Shown: positions 9,388 through 20,280, counted from the first letter of the stretch. The stretch is 64,000 bases of DNA from Nitrosovibrio sp. Nv17 (GCF_900119085.1 NZ_FPIQ01000004.1:115062-179061), one strand, 5' to 3'. The notes: generated from the sequence alone by a model not told the origin. Translations and numbers: made by a program.

Positions 9388-10212
9388 ATGCTCAAGACCC
9401 GGATCCTGACCGCCGTTCTCATGCTGCTCCTGTTCCTGGCGGCGCTGCTCTACCTGTCCGCGATCTTCTGGACCCTCCTGCTGCTGGTTCTCACGGTGGC
9501 CGGCGCATGGGAATGGGGCAGGCTCGCGAAGCTGCCTCTGAGACAGTTCATCGCCTACCTGCTCCTGACCGCGCTCATCGGCGGCGAGCTGCTGTTCGCG
9601 CTGGGCGACGCCGTGCTGGCCGACTCCCATACCGGCATCTTTCTCTGGGCATACGGGACATCGGCCATATTCTGGATGGTGGTCGTCCCCTTGCTGTTCG
9701 CACTCGACCGCCTTCCCGGCAATCCGGCAGTCCTGGGATTGATGGGCTGGATACTGCTGTTTCCCACCTGCTTCGCCCTGTTCCAATTGCGTGCGATCGA
9801 TCCGCTATGGCTGCTGGGTCTGATGGCCACGGTCTGGATCTCGGACAGTGCGGCGTATTTCGCCGGACGCGCCTGGGGCCGGCGCAAGCTCGCACCACGG
9901 ATCAGCCCGGGCAAGACCTGGGAAGGGGTGGCGGGCGCGCTGGCCGCTGTGGCGCTGTATGCGGCCATATGGATCGGCCTTGCCGGGGAAAGGGTCGATG
10001 GCGTGCTGCTGTTCCTGCTGCTGATGGCGCTCGTGCCGCTGGGCATCGTCGGCGATCTGTTCGAGTCGGCGATGAAGCGCTACGCCGGCGTCAAGGACAG
10101 CGGCAATATTTTGCCCGGCCACGGTGGTATACTTGACCGCATCGATGCGCTGACGTCGACGTTGCCGATTGCCGCCCTGGCGCTCCTGTTCCTACAATCC
10201 GAGCTACGATAG
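9388..10212 (+). CDS. cdsA: Phosphatidate cytidylyltransferase
   Basis: CdsA makes CDP-diacylglycerol from phosphatidate and CTP, the branch point for membrane phospholipids. The protein has about eight hydrophobic segments, an SDSAAYFAGRAWGRRK motif and the full CDS signature SAMKRYAGVKDSGNILPGHG followed by GILDRID near the C-terminus. Length is 274 residues, as expected. It lies 33 bases after uppS and is followed within 3 bases by dxr, so the three are almost certainly one transcript. Confidence 0.96.
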   Translation: MLKTRILTAVLMLLLFLAALLYLSAIFWTLLLLVLTVAGAWEWGRLAKLPLRQFIAYLLLTALIGGELLFALGDAVLADSHTGIFLWAYGTSAIFWMVVVPLLFALDRLPGNPAVLGLMGWILLFPTCFALFQLRAIDPLWLLGLMATVWISDSAAYFAGRAWGRRKLAPRISPGKTWEGVAGALAAVALYAAIWIGLAGERVDGVLLFLLLMALVPLGIVGDLFESAMKRYAGVKDSGNILPGHGGILDRIDALTSTLPIAALALLFLQSELR

Positions 10213-10215
10213 CCC

Positions 10216-11394
10216 ATGCGCCACCTCACCATTCTCGGCTCCACCGGCACCATAGGCGTCAATACCCTCGATGTCGTGGTTCGACACCCGGGCAGGTTCC
10301 GCGTGGCGGCGCTGACCGGTCATCGCAACGTGGAAAGAATGCTGGAGCAGTGTCGCCTCGTCCGGCCAGAGCATGCGGTGATGCTGGACGCCACCAGCGC
10401 CGAGCAGCTGCGCTCGGGCATCCGTGCGGAAGGGCTGGCCATCGAGGTGGGATGCGGTGTCGAATCGCTGGAGAAGGTGGCGTCGCTGCCCGAGGTGGAC
10501 ACCGTGATGGCGGCAATCGTCGGCGCCGCCGGGATACGCCCGACGTTCGCCGCGGCCGCGGCCGGCAAGCGCGTGCTGCTCGCCAACAAGGAAACCATGG
10601 TGATGGCGGGGCGGATCTTCATGGACGTGGTGCGGCGCGGCCGTGCCACGCTGCTGCCGATAGACAGCGAGCACAACGCCATCTTCCAGTCGCTGCCGCA
10701 GTCCTTCCGGGGAGACCTGGAGGCGGTGGGCGTGCGCCGGATCCTGCTCACGGCGTCCGGCGGGCCGTTCCGGAGGCTCGCCCTGGAGGCGCTGGAAGCC
10801 GTCACGCCGGGGCAGGCGTGCGCCCACCCCAACTGGGTGATGGGTCAGAAGATCTCGGTCGATTCCGCCACCATGATGAACAAGGGCCTGGAGGTGATCG
10901 AGGCGCACTGGCTGTTCGACGCCGCGCCCGAGAAGATCCAGGTGGTGATCCATCCGCAAAGCATCATCCACTCCATGGTGGAATACGTGGACGGCTCGGT
11001 GCTGGCCCAGCTTGGCAATCCCGATATGCGCACCCCGATTGCCCATGCCCTGGGTTTCCCGGAGCGGATCGAAGCCGGCGTGGCGTCGCTGGACATGTTC
11101 AAGGTGGCGCGGCTGGATTTCGAGGCCCCCGATCCGGGTCGCTTCCCCTGTCTGGGGCTCGCCTACGAGGCCCTCGCCATCGGGGGCAGCGCGCCAGCGA
11201 CCCTCAATGCCGCCAATGAGGTGGCGGTGGAATCCTTCCTCGGGGGGCGGATGCCGTTCACCGCGATTCCCGCCATGATCGAGCACGTGATGGGCGCCAC
11301 CGGCCACGACGCCGTGACCACGCTCGACGACGTGCTGGCGGCCGACGGCACCGCGCGCCAGGCTGCGCACGAGTGGCTGGCCTGCCTGGTATAG
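10216..11394 (+). CDS. dxr: 1-deoxy-D-xylulose-5-phosphate reductoisomerase
   Basis: This NADPH-dependent enzyme makes methylerythritol 4-phosphate in the non-mevalonate isoprenoid pathway. The dinucleotide-binding start [19 protein letters not shown] is followed by [35 protein letters not shown], the metal-site region [20 protein letters not shown] and the [12 protein letters not shown] segment. At 392 residues it is a normal full-length enzyme. Together with uppS it links isoprenoid precursor and carrier lipid synthesis in this operon. Confidence 0.97.
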   Translation: MRHLTILGSTGTIGVNTLDVVVRHPGRFRVAALTGHRNVERMLEQCRLVRPEHAVMLDATSAEQLRSGIRAEGLAIEVGCGVESLEKVASLPEVDTVMAAIVGAAGIRPTFAAAAAGKRVLLANKETMVMAGRIFMDVVRRGRATLLPIDSEHNAIFQSLPQSFRGDLEAVGVRRILLTASGGPFRRLALEALEAVTPGQACAHPNWVMGQKISVDSATMMNKGLEVIEAHWLFDAAPEKIQVVIHPQSIIHSMVEYVDGSVLAQLGNPDMRTPIAHALGFPERIEAGVASLDMFKVARLDFEAPDPGRFPCLGLAYEALAIGGSAPATLNAANEVAVESFLGGRMPFTAIPAMIEHVMGATGHDAVTTLDDVLAADGTARQAAHEWLACLV

Positions 11395-11640
11395 GCGGGT
11401 GGGGCTGCCGAGCCGGTGCCGGCAAGACGCCTGCCGGGGCGGGGATATCCCGCAGAGGGACAGGGACCTCCGCCATGAGAGGGCCATGACCGTGCCGCCG
11501 GCGGATCCCGGTGCGCCCGCCGGGGGCGGCATTCCGTCCGCCGATCGCCCCTTGCCGCTGCGCGTGCCGGTTCCGCGCCATGCAGCGGCCATACGGCCCG
11601 CCGGATGCGCGCCGACGCGGGATCGTCCGCGCGCATCGGC

Positions 11641-13008
11641 ATGACGCTCCTCTCCACGCTTGCCGCCTTCATCGTTGCGCTGGGTCTGCTGATCGTATTC
11701 CACGAATTCGGCCACTATCTGGTGGCGCGCTGGTGCGGGGTGAAGGTGCTGCGCTTTTCCATCGGCTTCGGCCAGCCGCTGCTGAAGCGGCGCTGGGGCG
11801 CGGATCGGACCGAGTGGGTGGTGGCCGCCTTCCCGCTAGGGGGCTACGTGCGGATGCTGGACGAGCGGGAAGGCGAGGTGCCGCCCCAGGATCTGGCGCG
11901 TTCCTTCAACCGCAAGCCGGTCGGGCAGCGGTTCGCCATCGTCGCGGCCGGGCCGGTGGCCAACTTCCTGCTGGCCATCGTGTTGTACTGGCTGCTGTTC
12001 ATGCTGGGCGTCAGCGGCATGAAACCGGTGGTGGGGCAGGTCGCGCCCGCGAGCCCCGCCGCCCTGGCGGGCTTCGAAGCCGGGGAGACGATCGTCGGGA
12101 TTGGAGGCGAGCCGGTCGCCACCTGGCAGGATGCGCGCTGGACGCTGCTGTCCCACGCGGTGGAGCGGCCCTCCTCCCTGGCCGTCGAGGTGCTCGATCC
12201 CAATGGAGGCCGTCTTTCCCGGTTTCTGGACCTGAGCGGCATGCAGTCCGAGGATCTGGACGGAGACTTCCTGCCGCGGATCGGCCTCGGCAATCATCAG
12301 CCCGCGATCCGGCCCCTCGTCGCCAAGGTCGTTCCGGGGGGGGCGGGCGCCCGTGCCGGGCTCCTGCCGGGCGATGAGATCGTGGCGGTGGACGGTGCCG
12401 GGACCCCGCTTTGGGAAGAGGTGGTGCAGCACATACGCACCCGCCCCGGCATGCCGATGATGCTGGAAGTACGGCGCGGGCAGAGCACCTTCGAACTGGA
12501 GGTGGTGCCCGACGCCGTGACCGAGCGCGGCGAGGAGATCGGCAGGATCGGGATCGGGCCGCAGATCGACCAGGATGAACTGGAGCGCCTGCTGGTGGAC
12601 GTCAGATATCCGCCCGGGCCGGCACTGGTCAAGGCCGCGGGCAAGACCTGGGAGATGTCGGTGTTCACGCTGCAGATGCTGGGCAGGATGGCGATCGGAC
12701 AGGTGTCGTGGAAGAACGTGAGCGGCCCCATCACCATCGCGGACTATGCCGGCCGCTCGGCGCAGATGGGTCTGGCGGCCTATCTCGGGTTTCTCGCGCT
12801 CATCAGCATCAGCCTGGGCGTGTTGAACCTGCTGCCGATTCCGGTGCTGGACGGCGGGCATTTAATGTATTATGTCGTCGAAATCGTCAAGGGCAGTCCG
12901 CTTTCTGCCAGGGCCATGGAGATCGGTCAGCAGGTCGGGATGGCATTGCTGTTCACCCTGATGGTGTTCGCCATCTATAACGATGTCAGCCGGCTCGTCT
13001 CTAGCTGA
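11641..13008 (+). CDS. rseP: Site-2 zinc metalloprotease RseP
   Basis: RseP cleaves anti-sigma factor RseA inside the membrane and removes signal peptide remnants. The zinc motif HEFGH lies in the first transmembrane helix (VALGLLIVFHEFGHYLVARW), and the second metal/active-site region is NLLPIPVLDGGHL near the C-terminus. Two PDZ domains lie between, with VAPASPAALAGFEAGETI and KVVPGGAGARAGLLPGDEI as their peptide-binding parts. The start at 11641 gives 455 residues; an extra 12-codon extension upstream is possible but would be polar. A 246-base GC-rich gap before it holds no convincing gene. Confidence 0.95.
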   Translation: MTLLSTLAAFIVALGLLIVFHEFGHYLVARWCGVKVLRFSIGFGQPLLKRRWGADRTEWVVAAFPLGGYVRMLDEREGEVPPQDLARSFNRKPVGQRFAIVAAGPVANFLLAIVLYWLLFMLGVSGMKPVVGQVAPASPAALAGFEAGETIVGIGGEPVATWQDARWTLLSHAVERPSSLAVEVLDPNGGRLSRFLDLSGMQSEDLDGDFLPRIGLGNHQPAIRPLVAKVVPGGAGARAGLLPGDEIVAVDGAGTPLWEEVVQHIRTRPGMPMMLEVRRGQSTFELEVVPDAVTERGEEIGRIGIGPQIDQDELERLLVDVRYPPGPALVKAAGKTWEMSVFTLQMLGRMAIGQVSWKNVSGPITIADYAGRSAQMGLAAYLGFLALISISLGVLNLLPIPVLDGGHLMYYVVEIVKGSPLSARAMEIGQQVGMALLFTLMVFAIYNDVSRLVSS

Positions 13009-13025
13009 AGCATGAATGTCGAGGT

Positions 13026-15308
13026 ATGAGAGTCCATCATCTGGCAGCACTGGTCCTTGCGTGTTGCACGCCGGCGGCATGGGCTCTCGAATCGTTCGTG
13101 GTCAAGGATATCCGGGTGGAAGGCATACAGCGCACCGAAGCGGGAACGGTGTTCAGCTACCTGCCGGTGAAGGTCGGCGACACGCTCGACGACGAGACCG
13201 CCGCCGCCGCCATCAAGGCGCTCTATGCGACCGGCTTCTTCAAGGACGTGCGCCTGGAAGCGGACAATGGCGTGCTGCTCGTCGTGGTGGAGGAACGTCC
13301 CGCCATCGCCCAGATCACCATCGTCGGCGCCAAGGAATTCGAGAAGGACAAGCTGAAGGAAGGACTGAAGCAGGCGGGCCTGGCGGAGTCGCGCATCTTC
13401 GATCGCTCGCTGCTGGAGAAGGCCGAGCAGGAGCTGAAGCAGCAATACCTCAGCCGCGGCAAGTACGGGGTCAAGATCACCACCACCACGACCCCGCTGG
13501 ACCGCAACCGGGTCGGCATCAATTTCAACGTGGACGAGGGCAGGACCGCCAAGATCCGCAGGATCAACATCGTCGGCAACGAGAACTTCAAGGAAAAGGA
13601 GTTGCTGGACGTGATGGTGCTGCGCACGCCCGGCCTGCTCACCTGGTTCACCAAGGAGGACCAGTATTCGAAGCAGAAGCTGGCCGCCGACCTGGAATCC
13701 CTGCGTTCCTTCTACCTCAACCGCGGCTACCTGGAGTTCAACATCGAGTCCACCCAGGTATCGATCACCGCCGACATGCAGGACATCTACATCACGATCA
13801 ACATCGTCGAGGGGAACCAGTACACGGTATCCGACATCAAGCTCGCCGGTGACCTGCTGCTGCCGGAAGAAGAGCTGCGCAAGCTGGTGAAGCTGGCGCC
13901 GGGCGACGTGTTCGCGCGCGAGAAGCTGACGGAATCCGTCAAGCTCATCACCGATCGCCTGGGGGACGACGGCTATGCCTTTGCGAACGTCAATGCCTCG
14001 CCGCACCTGGACCCGGAGAAGCGCGAGGTGGCGTTCACCTTTTTCATCGATCCGGGCCGCCGGGTCTACGTGCGGCGCATCAACATCACCGGCAACGCCC
14101 GCACCCGCGACGAGGTGATCCGCCGCGAGATGCGCCAGTTCGAGGGGGGATGGTATTCGACCTCCAAGATCAACCAGTCCAAGCTGCGCATCGACCGCCT
14201 CAACTACTTCACCGCCGTCAACGTGGAGACCCCGGCCGTTCCCGACGCGACCGACCAGATCGACGTCCATGTGGAGGTCAAGGAAAAGGCGACGGGGGCG
14301 GTCATGTTCGGTGCCGGTTACTCCAACATGGAAGGCCTGATACTGAGCGGCTCCGTCGCCCAGGACAACATCTTCGGCACCGGCAAGTTCGTCAACCTGA
14401 TGGTCAACACCGGCAGGGTGAACAAGACCTATTCGCTCTCCTACACCGACCCCTACTTCACGAGCGACGGGATCACCGGCGGGTTCGATATCTACAAGCG
14501 CGTGCTCAATACGAGCGCGCTGTCCTCGGTGAGCACCTTCAACACCGACACCACCGGCGGCGGCGTGCGCCTCGGGATTCCCCTGAACGAAAACGACAGC
14601 ATCATGGCCGGGCTGGGCCTGGAGAACACGAAGCTCGATCTCGGGCCCAACAGCCCGCAGCGCAACATCGACTTCGTGAACGAGTTCGGCCGGAGCACCA
14701 TCAACATCCCCGCGACGCTGAGCTGGCGGCGGGACGGCCGCGACAGCGCCATCTGGACCACCTCCGGCACCACGCAGCGCGTGTTCCTGGAAGCGGGCCT
14801 GCCGGGCGGCGACCTGACCTACTACAAGGTGGACTACCAATTGAAATGGTACTTTCCCCTCACCAGCCTTTTCACGCTCATGCTGAACGGGGAGCTGGGG
14901 TACGGGGACGGCTACAACGGGAAGAGCCTTCCTTTCTTCAAGAACTTCTTCGCCGGTGGCAATACGTCGGTGCGGGGCTACAATATCAGTTCGCTCGGTC
15001 CGCGCGACGCCAACAACCGCACCCTGGGCGGCAACAAGCGGGTGGTGGGCAGCATCGAGATCCTGTTTCCCATGCCGGGCATGAAGAACGACCGCTCCGT
15101 GCGCCTGAGCGCATTCCTGGACGGGGGCACCGTATTCGGGCCGGGCGGGACGAGGCCGGAACTGGAAGGTTTCCGTTATTCCACCGGCATTGCCGTGACC
15201 TGGATTTCGCCGATGGGGCCGCTGAAGGTGAGCGTGGCCCAGCCGATAAACAATAATCCGGGCGACAACCTGCAGCGTTTCCAGTTTCAGTTCGGGCAGC
15301 AGTTCTAA
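13026..15308 (+). CDS. bamA: Outer membrane protein assembly factor BamA
   Basis: BamA inserts beta-barrel proteins into the outer membrane. The product is 760 residues with a signal peptide (HHLAALVLACCTPAAWA), five POTRA repeats through about residue 420 and a 16-strand barrel. Typical segments are FVVKDIRVEGIQRTEAGTVF in POTRA1, GNARTRDEVIRREMRQFEGG in POTRA5 and GGNTSVRGYNISSLGPRD, the conserved barrel loop 6 with the VRGY motif. It ends with a C-terminal Phe (FQFGQQF), the normal outer-membrane signal. It follows rseP by 17 bases. Confidence 0.97.
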   Translation: MRVHHLAALVLACCTPAAWALESFVVKDIRVEGIQRTEAGTVFSYLPVKVGDTLDDETAAAAIKALYATGFFKDVRLEADNGVLLVVVEERPAIAQITIVGAKEFEKDKLKEGLKQAGLAESRIFDRSLLEKAEQELKQQYLSRGKYGVKITTTTTPLDRNRVGINFNVDEGRTAKIRRINIVGNENFKEKELLDVMVLRTPGLLTWFTKEDQYSKQKLAADLESLRSFYLNRGYLEFNIESTQVSITADMQDIYITINIVEGNQYTVSDIKLAGDLLLPEEELRKLVKLAPGDVFAREKLTESVKLITDRLGDDGYAFANVNASPHLDPEKREVAFTFFIDPGRRVYVRRINITGNARTRDEVIRREMRQFEGGWYSTSKINQSKLRIDRLNYFTAVNVETPAVPDATDQIDVHVEVKEKATGAVMFGAGYSNMEGLILSGSVAQDNIFGTGKFVNLMVNTGRVNKTYSLSYTDPYFTSDGITGGFDIYKRVLNTSALSSVSTFNTDTTGGGVRLGIPLNENDSIMAGLGLENTKLDLGPNSPQRNIDFVNEFGRSTINIPATLSWRRDGRDSAIWTTSGTTQRVFLEAGLPGGDLTYYKVDYQLKWYFPLTSLFTLMLNGELGYGDGYNGKSLPFFKNFFAGGNTSVRGYNISSLGPRDANNRTLGGNKRVVGSIEILFPMPGMKNDRSVRLSAFLDGGTVFGPGGTRPELEGFRYSTGIAVTWISPMGPLKVSVAQPINNNPGDNLQRFQFQFGQQF

Positions 15309-15326
15309 CCAGATGAGGGCCGGAGG

Positions 15327-15860
15327 ATGGCATTGAGGCACGTGAATCGATGGCTGCGGACGGGCATGGCCGCGTGCGCGCTCATGCTCTGCGCGGGTGG
15401 CGGCCCGGCGGGGCACGCGGAGGAACTCAGGATCGGCGTGGTCGACACCGAGCGGATCCTGGCGGAGTCGGCGCCGGCAGTCAGGGCGCTGAAGAAGATA
15501 GAGAAGGAATTCCTGCCGCGCGACCAGGAGGTCAAGAAGCTGGCGGCGCAGGCGAAGACGCTGCAGGAGCAGCTGGAAAAGGACGGCAAGACCCTGCCAG
15601 AGGCTGAGCGGCGCCAGAAGGAGCGCGACCTGGCTGCGCTCAATCGGGAGTACCAGCGTGCCCAGCGGCAGTTGCGCGAGGATTTGAGCCTGCGCCAGAA
15701 CGACGAGGTGGCCCTCCTGCAGGTGACCGCCAGCCAGGTGATCCAGGCCCTCGCGGAAGCGGAGAAGTACGATCTCATCCTGCCCCTGCGCGACCTGGTC
15801 CACCACAGCCAGCGCATCGACATCACCGACAAGGTGATCCGGGCGCTGGCGGACAAGTAG
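15327..15860 (+). CDS. skp: Periplasmic chaperone Skp/OmpH
   Basis: Skp holds unfolded outer-membrane proteins in the periplasm for BamA. The 177-residue protein has a signal peptide ending near [10 protein letters not shown], a beta start [18 protein letters not shown], and a long charged coiled coil from about residue 60 to 140 ([39 protein letters not shown]). The C-terminal YDLILPLRD corresponds to the usual last strand. Position directly after bamA supports the call. The next gene is fabZ, 44 bases on, instead of the usual lpxD. Confidence 0.93.
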   Translation: MALRHVNRWLRTGMAACALMLCAGGGPAGHAEELRIGVVDTERILAESAPAVRALKKIEKEFLPRDQEVKKLAAQAKTLQEQLEKDGKTLPEAERRQKERDLAALNREYQRAQRQLREDLSLRQNDEVALLQVTASQVIQALAEAEKYDLILPLRDLVHHSQRIDITDKVIRALADK

Positions 15861-15904
15861 TCCGCACGACCCTGCATCGATTCCCAGCCGAACCCGAGAC
15901 TAAA

Positions 15905-16345
15905 ATGGACATTCACGAGATTCTGCAATACCTGCCGCATCGCTACCCCTTCCTGCTGGTGGATCGGGTGCTGTCGTGCGAGCCCGGGAAGGACATCGTC
16001 GCGCTCAAGAACGTGACGATCAACGAACCCTTCTTCGGCGGCCACTTTCCCCACCACCCGGTGATGCCGGGCGTGCTGATCATCGAGGCGCTGGCGCAGG
16101 CCGCCGCGATCCTGACGCTGAGGACCATGGACACCAAGGCCGACGAGAACTCGGTCTACTATTTCGTCGGTATCGACAAGGCGCGTTTCAAGCAGCCCGT
16201 GCAGCCGGGCGACCAGCTGCTGCTCGAGGCCGCCATCGAACGCCAGCGTGTCGGCATCTGGCGCTACACCACCCGGGCGCGGGTGGGCGAGCGCACCGTC
16301 GCCGAGGCCGAGCTGATGTGCACGGTGCGCAGCCGTCAACCGTAG
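15905..16345 (+). CDS. fabZ: (3R)-hydroxyacyl-ACP dehydratase FabZ
   Basis: FabZ dehydrates beta-hydroxyacyl-ACP in fatty acid elongation. The hot-dog fold signature is complete: [14 protein letters not shown], then [21 protein letters not shown] split across residues about 45-65, holding the catalytic His and Glu. The protein is 146 residues, normal length. In most relatives fabZ is flanked by lpxD upstream and lpxA-lpxB downstream; here it lies directly between skp and rnhB, with 44 and 6 bases on either side. Confidence 0.96.
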   Translation: MDIHEILQYLPHRYPFLLVDRVLSCEPGKDIVALKNVTINEPFFGGHFPHHPVMPGVLIIEALAQAAAILTLRTMDTKADENSVYYFVGIDKARFKQPVQPGDQLLLEAAIERQRVGIWRYTTRARVGERTVAEAELMCTVRSRQP

Positions 16346-16351
16346 CCCGCC

Positions 16352-17074
16352 GTGTCGCGCTCCCTGTCTGGTCGCCGTGAGGTCTGTACGACACTCGTCC
16401 TGGGCGAGCGCGATGACGGAGTGTCCGGCTGGATCTGCGGCGTGGACGAGGCCGGCCGGGGGCCCCTGGCGGGGCCGGTATACGCCGCCTGCGTGGTGCT
16501 CGGCCCGGATCACGGGATCACGGGCCTGGCGGACTCGAAGACGCTCGGCGAAGCGCGGCGCAACCGGCTGGCGGCTGCCATCCGCTCCCATTCGCTGGCC
16601 TGGGCGATCGGCGTCGCCTCGGTCGAGGAGATCGATCGATTGAACATCCTGCAGGCGAGCCTGCTGGCCATGCAGCGGGCGGTGGAGGCGTTGCCCCGCA
16701 GGCCGGAAAGGGTGCTGGTGGATGGCAACCGGGGGCCCCGCCTCGAGGGCGTCGTCATCCCCATCGTCGGCGGAGACCGACTGGTTCCGGCGATCTCCGC
16801 CGCGTCCATCCTGGCCAAGACGGCGCGCGACGCCGAGATGCTCGTGCTGCACCGGCGCTATCCCTGCTACGGCTTCGATCGCCACAAGGGTTATCCCACC
16901 AAGGCGCACGTCGCCGCCCTCGAGCGGCATGGCGTCTCTCTCGTGCACCGCCGCAGCTTCGCGCCGGTCATGAGGGTGGCGCGGGCGGATGCCGCAGGCG
17001 GCGCACCGGAGAGGCTCGCGCACGGCAACGGACCGGCCGAGGAATTCGCCCGGGGGACGGACGCGATCGTGTAG
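16352..17074 (+). CDS. rnhB: Ribonuclease HII
   Basis: RNase HII cuts RNA in RNA-DNA hybrids and removes single ribonucleotides. The motif [19 protein letters not shown] carries the two N-terminal acidic residues and the GRG loop; the later [22 protein letters not shown] and [14 protein letters not shown] blocks complete the active site. The GTG at 16352 gives 240 residues with a polar leader; a second in-frame GTG at 16421 (VSGWICG) would give 217 residues, closer to typical. A 35-residue C-terminal extension follows the catalytic core. Confidence 0.93.
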   Translation: MSRSLSGRREVCTTLVLGERDDGVSGWICGVDEAGRGPLAGPVYAACVVLGPDHGITGLADSKTLGEARRNRLAAAIRSHSLAWAIGVASVEEIDRLNILQASLLAMQRAVEALPRRPERVLVDGNRGPRLEGVVIPIVGGDRLVPAISAASILAKTARDAEMLVLHRRYPCYGFDRHKGYPTKAHVAALERHGVSLVHRRSFAPVMRVARADAAGGAPERLAHGNGPAEEFARGTDAIV

Positions 17075-17104
17075 AATGCGGGGAGACCCTACAGGACAGA
17101 CACC

Positions 17105-17593
17105 ATGCTCATCGAAAAGGACTCCGTGGTCTCCATCGCCTACCAGCTCCTGGATGCTTCCGGCGAGGTGCTGGAAAAGTCCGACCAGCCCATCAGCTAC
17201 CTGCACGGCGGCTACGATGGCATCTTTCCGGTGGTGGAAGAGGCGCTGCACCGCCAGGCCATCGGCTACAGCTGCTCCGTCCTGATGAATCCGGAAAACA
17301 CCTTCGGAGAATACGACAGCGAACTGGTGCGGGTGGAATCGCGCGACGCGTTTCCGCGGGACATCGAAGTGGGCATGCAGTTCGAGGGTGCGCAGGAAGG
17401 GTCTGCCGAGGTCATGATCTTCACCGTCACCGACATCGCCGACGACAAGGTGGTGGTGGACGGCAACCATCCGTTGGCGGGCCAGACGCTGCGCTTCGAC
17501 TGCACCGTGGTCGCGGTGCGCCCGGCCACTGCGGAAGAGCTGTCCCACGGCCACGTCCACGGTGACGACGGTGCCCATGGGCACGAGCACTGA
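17105..17593 (+). CDS. slyD: SlyD-like FKBP-type peptidyl-prolyl isomerase
   Basis: A 162-residue FKBP-fold isomerase/chaperone. The N-terminal half-FKBP (DSVVSIAYQLLDASGEVLE) is interrupted by the insert-in-flap chaperone region and resumes with VVVDGNHPLAGQTLRFDCTV, the SlyD-type signature NHPLAG. The C-terminus is His-rich (HGHVHGDDGAHGHEH), as in metal-binding SlyD proteins involved in nickel handling. It is preceded by an ATG with a weak upstream site. Its 3' end holds the palindrome GTGCCCATGGGCAC inside the coding region, and it is convergent with mutS. Confidence 0.9.
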   Translation: MLIEKDSVVSIAYQLLDASGEVLEKSDQPISYLHGGYDGIFPVVEEALHRQAIGYSCSVLMNPENTFGEYDSELVRVESRDAFPRDIEVGMQFEGAQEGSAEVMIFTVTDIADDKVVVDGNHPLAGQTLRFDCTVVAVRPATAEELSHGHVHGDDGAHGHEH

Positions 17594-17632
17594 GCTTTTC
17601 GTCCCGTCCCCTGTCCGTCCATGGGCGGAGAG

Positions 17633-20257
17633 TCATTCCCTCCCGGCCAGCTGTTTCAGCGCATAGAGGGTTTCCAGCGCCTGCCGCGGGCTGAGTTCAT
17701 CCGGCCGCAGTGCCTGCAGCGACGCGAGTACCGGGTGCGGCGAGGGTGCCTCCGCCGGGGCCGCCGCCGAGAACAGGTCGCGCTGCGGATGCCGGTCGGC
17801 GGCTTTCTGCTCGAATTCCGCCAGATATCTGCCGGCAGTGCGGATGACCGGCCTGGGCACGCCCGCCAGCGCCGCCACCTGGAGGCCGTAGCTCTGGCTG
17901 GCGGGTCCCTCCGTGACGGCGTGCAGGAACACGATGTGGTGCTTGTGCTCGACCGCATCGAGGTGCACGTTGGCCGCCTGCGGAAATTCCTCCACGAGCC
18001 GCGTCAGTTCGAAGTAGTGGGTTGCGAACAGCGCGTAGCTGCGGTTTTCCTCCAGCAGGTGGCGTGCAATCGCCAGCGCCAGCGCCAGGCCGTCGAAGGT
18101 GGAGGTCCCCCGCCCGATCTCGTCCATCAGCACCAGGCTGTGCGGGCCGGCGTTGTGCAGGATGTTGGCGGCCTCCGTCATTTCCAGCATGAAGGTCGAG
18201 CGCCCCCCGGCCAGGTCGTCGGAGGCGCCGATGCGCGTGAAGATCTGGTCCACCGGTCCCAGACGCGCGCTGCGGGCGGGAACGAAGCTGCCGCAGTGGG
18301 CCAGCAGCACGATGTGCGCGAGTTGCCGCATGTAGGTGGACTTGCCGCCCATGTTGGGGCCGGTGATCACCAGCATCTGCCGGCCGGCCTCCGCGCCGAG
18401 GCGCACGTCGTTGGCGACGAAGTGCTCCACCTGTTGTTCCACCACGGGGTGGCGTCCCGCCTCGATTTCGATGACAGGGTCGCGGGTGAAGGCAGGGCAG
18501 GTGTAGTCGAGTGCAAGCGCACGCTCGGCGAAGGCGGCGAGCACGTCCAGTTCGGCGACGCCGCATGCGATCCGCTGCAGGTGGCCGATATGCGGCGCGA
18601 GGGCGTCCAGCAGCGCCTGGTACAGCATTTTTTCGCGCTCCAGCGCCCGGCTTTCGGCCGACAGGGCCTTGTCCTCGAACGCCTTGAGCTCGGGCGTGAT
18701 GTAGCGCTCGGCGTGCTTCAGCGTCTGCCTCCTGCGGTAGTCGTCAGGAATGCGCTCGCCGTGGGCGTGCGTCACTTCGATGTAGAACCCGTGCACCCGG
18801 TTGTACTCCACCTTGAGGCTGGGGATGCCGGTGCGCGCCTTTTCCCGGGTCTCGAGCTGCAGCAGGAACTCGCCGCAGTCGTTCTGGAGCGCCCGCAGTT
18901 CGTCCAGTTCGGCATCGTGGCCGTCCGCAATGACGCCGCCGGTGCGCAGCATGGCGGCAGGCTCCTCGCGCAGGGATGCTTCGAGCAGGCGTATCAGCTC
19001 CTGGTTCGGGACCATGGCCTGCGCCAGCCGGGAAAGGTGCGTGCCGCTGGCCTCCGCCGCGCCGTCACCGGCCATGCCGGCAATAGTGACGATAGCGGCG
19101 ACGGCCAGCGGCAGCTGCTTCAGGCTGTCGCGCAGCCCGGACAGGTCGCGCGGGCGCGCCGTCGCCAGTGCGATGCGCGCGGTGATGCGCTCGATGTCCG
19201 CGATGCGCCGCAGGCAATCGCGCACTCCGGCGTACGGCCCCGTTCCGTCCGCGCCGATCAGGTGGGAGACACCCTCCAGCCGGGCGCCGATGGCCGCATG
19301 GTCGCGCAGCGGGTGGTGCAGCCACTGCCGCAGCAGGCGGCTGCCCATGTGGGTGGAGCAGGTGTCGAGCAGCGACAGCAGGGTGGGCGAGGCGCCGCCC
19401 AGCAGCGTCTCGGAAATCTCCAGGTTGCGGCGCGTGGCGGCGTCCATGCGCACGTAGGCGCCGTCACGTTCGACCTGCAGCGCCTGGACGTGGGCGATGC
19501 CTGTTCCCTGGGTCAGGCGCGCGTACTCCAGCAGCGCGCCCGCCGCGCCCAGGCAGGGACTCAATCCATCGCAGCCGAATCCTGAAAGATCGCGCGTTCC
19601 GAATTGGCCGGCGAGGGCGCGCACGGCGGTGTCGACGTCGAATTGCCACGGCGGCAGATGCCGGACTGACAGCTTCCTGGCGAGATCCGTACCGATCTGC
19701 GCGAGCGGTTCCTGCGACTCCGGCAGCAGGATCTCGGCCGGCTTGAGGCGCTCGAGCTCGCTCGCCAGGTTGCCGGGCGCGGTCTCCAGCACCCGCAGCT
19801 GCCCCGCGGCCAGGTTGAGCCACGCCAGCCCCAGCGTGGCGGCGTCCCGGCACAGGGCGAGCAGCACGCAGTCGCGCTTTTCCTCCAGCAGGGCGGCATC
19901 CGTCAGGGTGCCCGGCGTGACGATGCGCGTGACCTTGCGCTCCACCGGCCCCCGGGCGGCGGCGGGATCGCCGATCTGGTCGCAGATGGCCACCGATTCC
20001 CCGAGCCGGACGAGCCGCGCCAGGTACTGCTCCACGGAGTGGCAGGGCACGCCCGCCATCTTGATCGGCTCCCCGGCGGAGACGCCGCGCCGGGTGAGGG
20101 TGATGTCGAGCAGCCTTGCCGCCTTCTCCGCGTCATCGAAGAACAGCTCGTAGAAATCCCCCATGCGGTAGAACATCAGCATATCGGGATGCTGCGCCTT
20201 GATGCGCAGGTACTGCTGCATCATGGGGGTGTGCGCGGAATTTTCGGTTTTATTCAT
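17633..20257 (-). CDS. mutS: DNA mismatch repair protein MutS
   Basis: MutS recognises mismatches and starts repair. The 874-residue product has the mismatch-binding domain with [12 protein letters not shown] (Phe and Glu of the F-x-E motif), the connector and clamp domains, and the ATPase with Walker [33 protein letters not shown] [18 protein letters not shown] and [11 protein letters not shown]. The C-terminal [19 protein letters not shown] matches the tetramerisation tail region. The ATG at 20257 starts [20 protein letters not shown]; another ATG 8 codons upstream is possible. Confidence 0.96.
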   Translation of the reverse strand: MNKTENSAHTPMMQQYLRIKAQHPDMLMFYRMGDFYELFFDDAEKAARLLDITLTRRGVSAGEPIKMAGVPCHSVEQYLARLVRLGESVAICDQIGDPAAARGPVERKVTRIVTPGTLTDAALLEEKRDCVLLALCRDAATLGLAWLNLAAGQLRVLETAPGNLASELERLKPAEILLPESQEPLAQIGTDLARKLSVRHLPPWQFDVDTAVRALAGQFGTRDLSGFGCDGLSPCLGAAGALLEYARLTQGTGIAHVQALQVERDGAYVRMDAATRRNLEISETLLGGASPTLLSLLDTCSTHMGSRLLRQWLHHPLRDHAAIGARLEGVSHLIGADGTGPYAGVRDCLRRIADIERITARIALATARPRDLSGLRDSLKQLPLAVAAIVTIAGMAGDGAAEASGTHLSRLAQAMVPNQELIRLLEASLREEPAAMLRTGGVIADGHDAELDELRALQNDCGEFLLQLETREKARTGIPSLKVEYNRVHGFYIEVTHAHGERIPDDYRRRQTLKHAERYITPELKAFEDKALSAESRALEREKMLYQALLDALAPHIGHLQRIACGVAELDVLAAFAERALALDYTCPAFTRDPVIEIEAGRHPVVEQQVEHFVANDVRLGAEAGRQMLVITGPNMGGKSTYMRQLAHIVLLAHCGSFVPARSARLGPVDQIFTRIGASDDLAGGRSTFMLEMTEAANILHNAGPHSLVLMDEIGRGTSTFDGLALALAIARHLLEENRSYALFATHYFELTRLVEEFPQAANVHLDAVEHKHHIVFLHAVTEGPASQSYGLQVAALAGVPRPVIRTAGRYLAEFEQKAADRHPQRDLFSAAAPAEAPSPHPVLASLQALRPDELSPRQALETLYALKQLAGRE

Positions 20258-20280
20258 GAGAAATAGCCGCTTGTGATTCA

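Noticed and set aside
11395..11640. Small gene between dxr and rseP
   Set aside because: Open frames there are Arg/Pro-rich with no ribosome-binding site or recognisable feature.
12975..15806. Very long open frame on the minus strand opposite bamA and skp
   Set aside because: It is antisense to two clear genes, has no family features, and is a usual by-product of high GC and strong codon bias.
17568..17585. Palindrome GTGCCCATGGGCAC as terminator of slyD
   Set aside because: It lies inside the slyD coding region and has no T-run after it.
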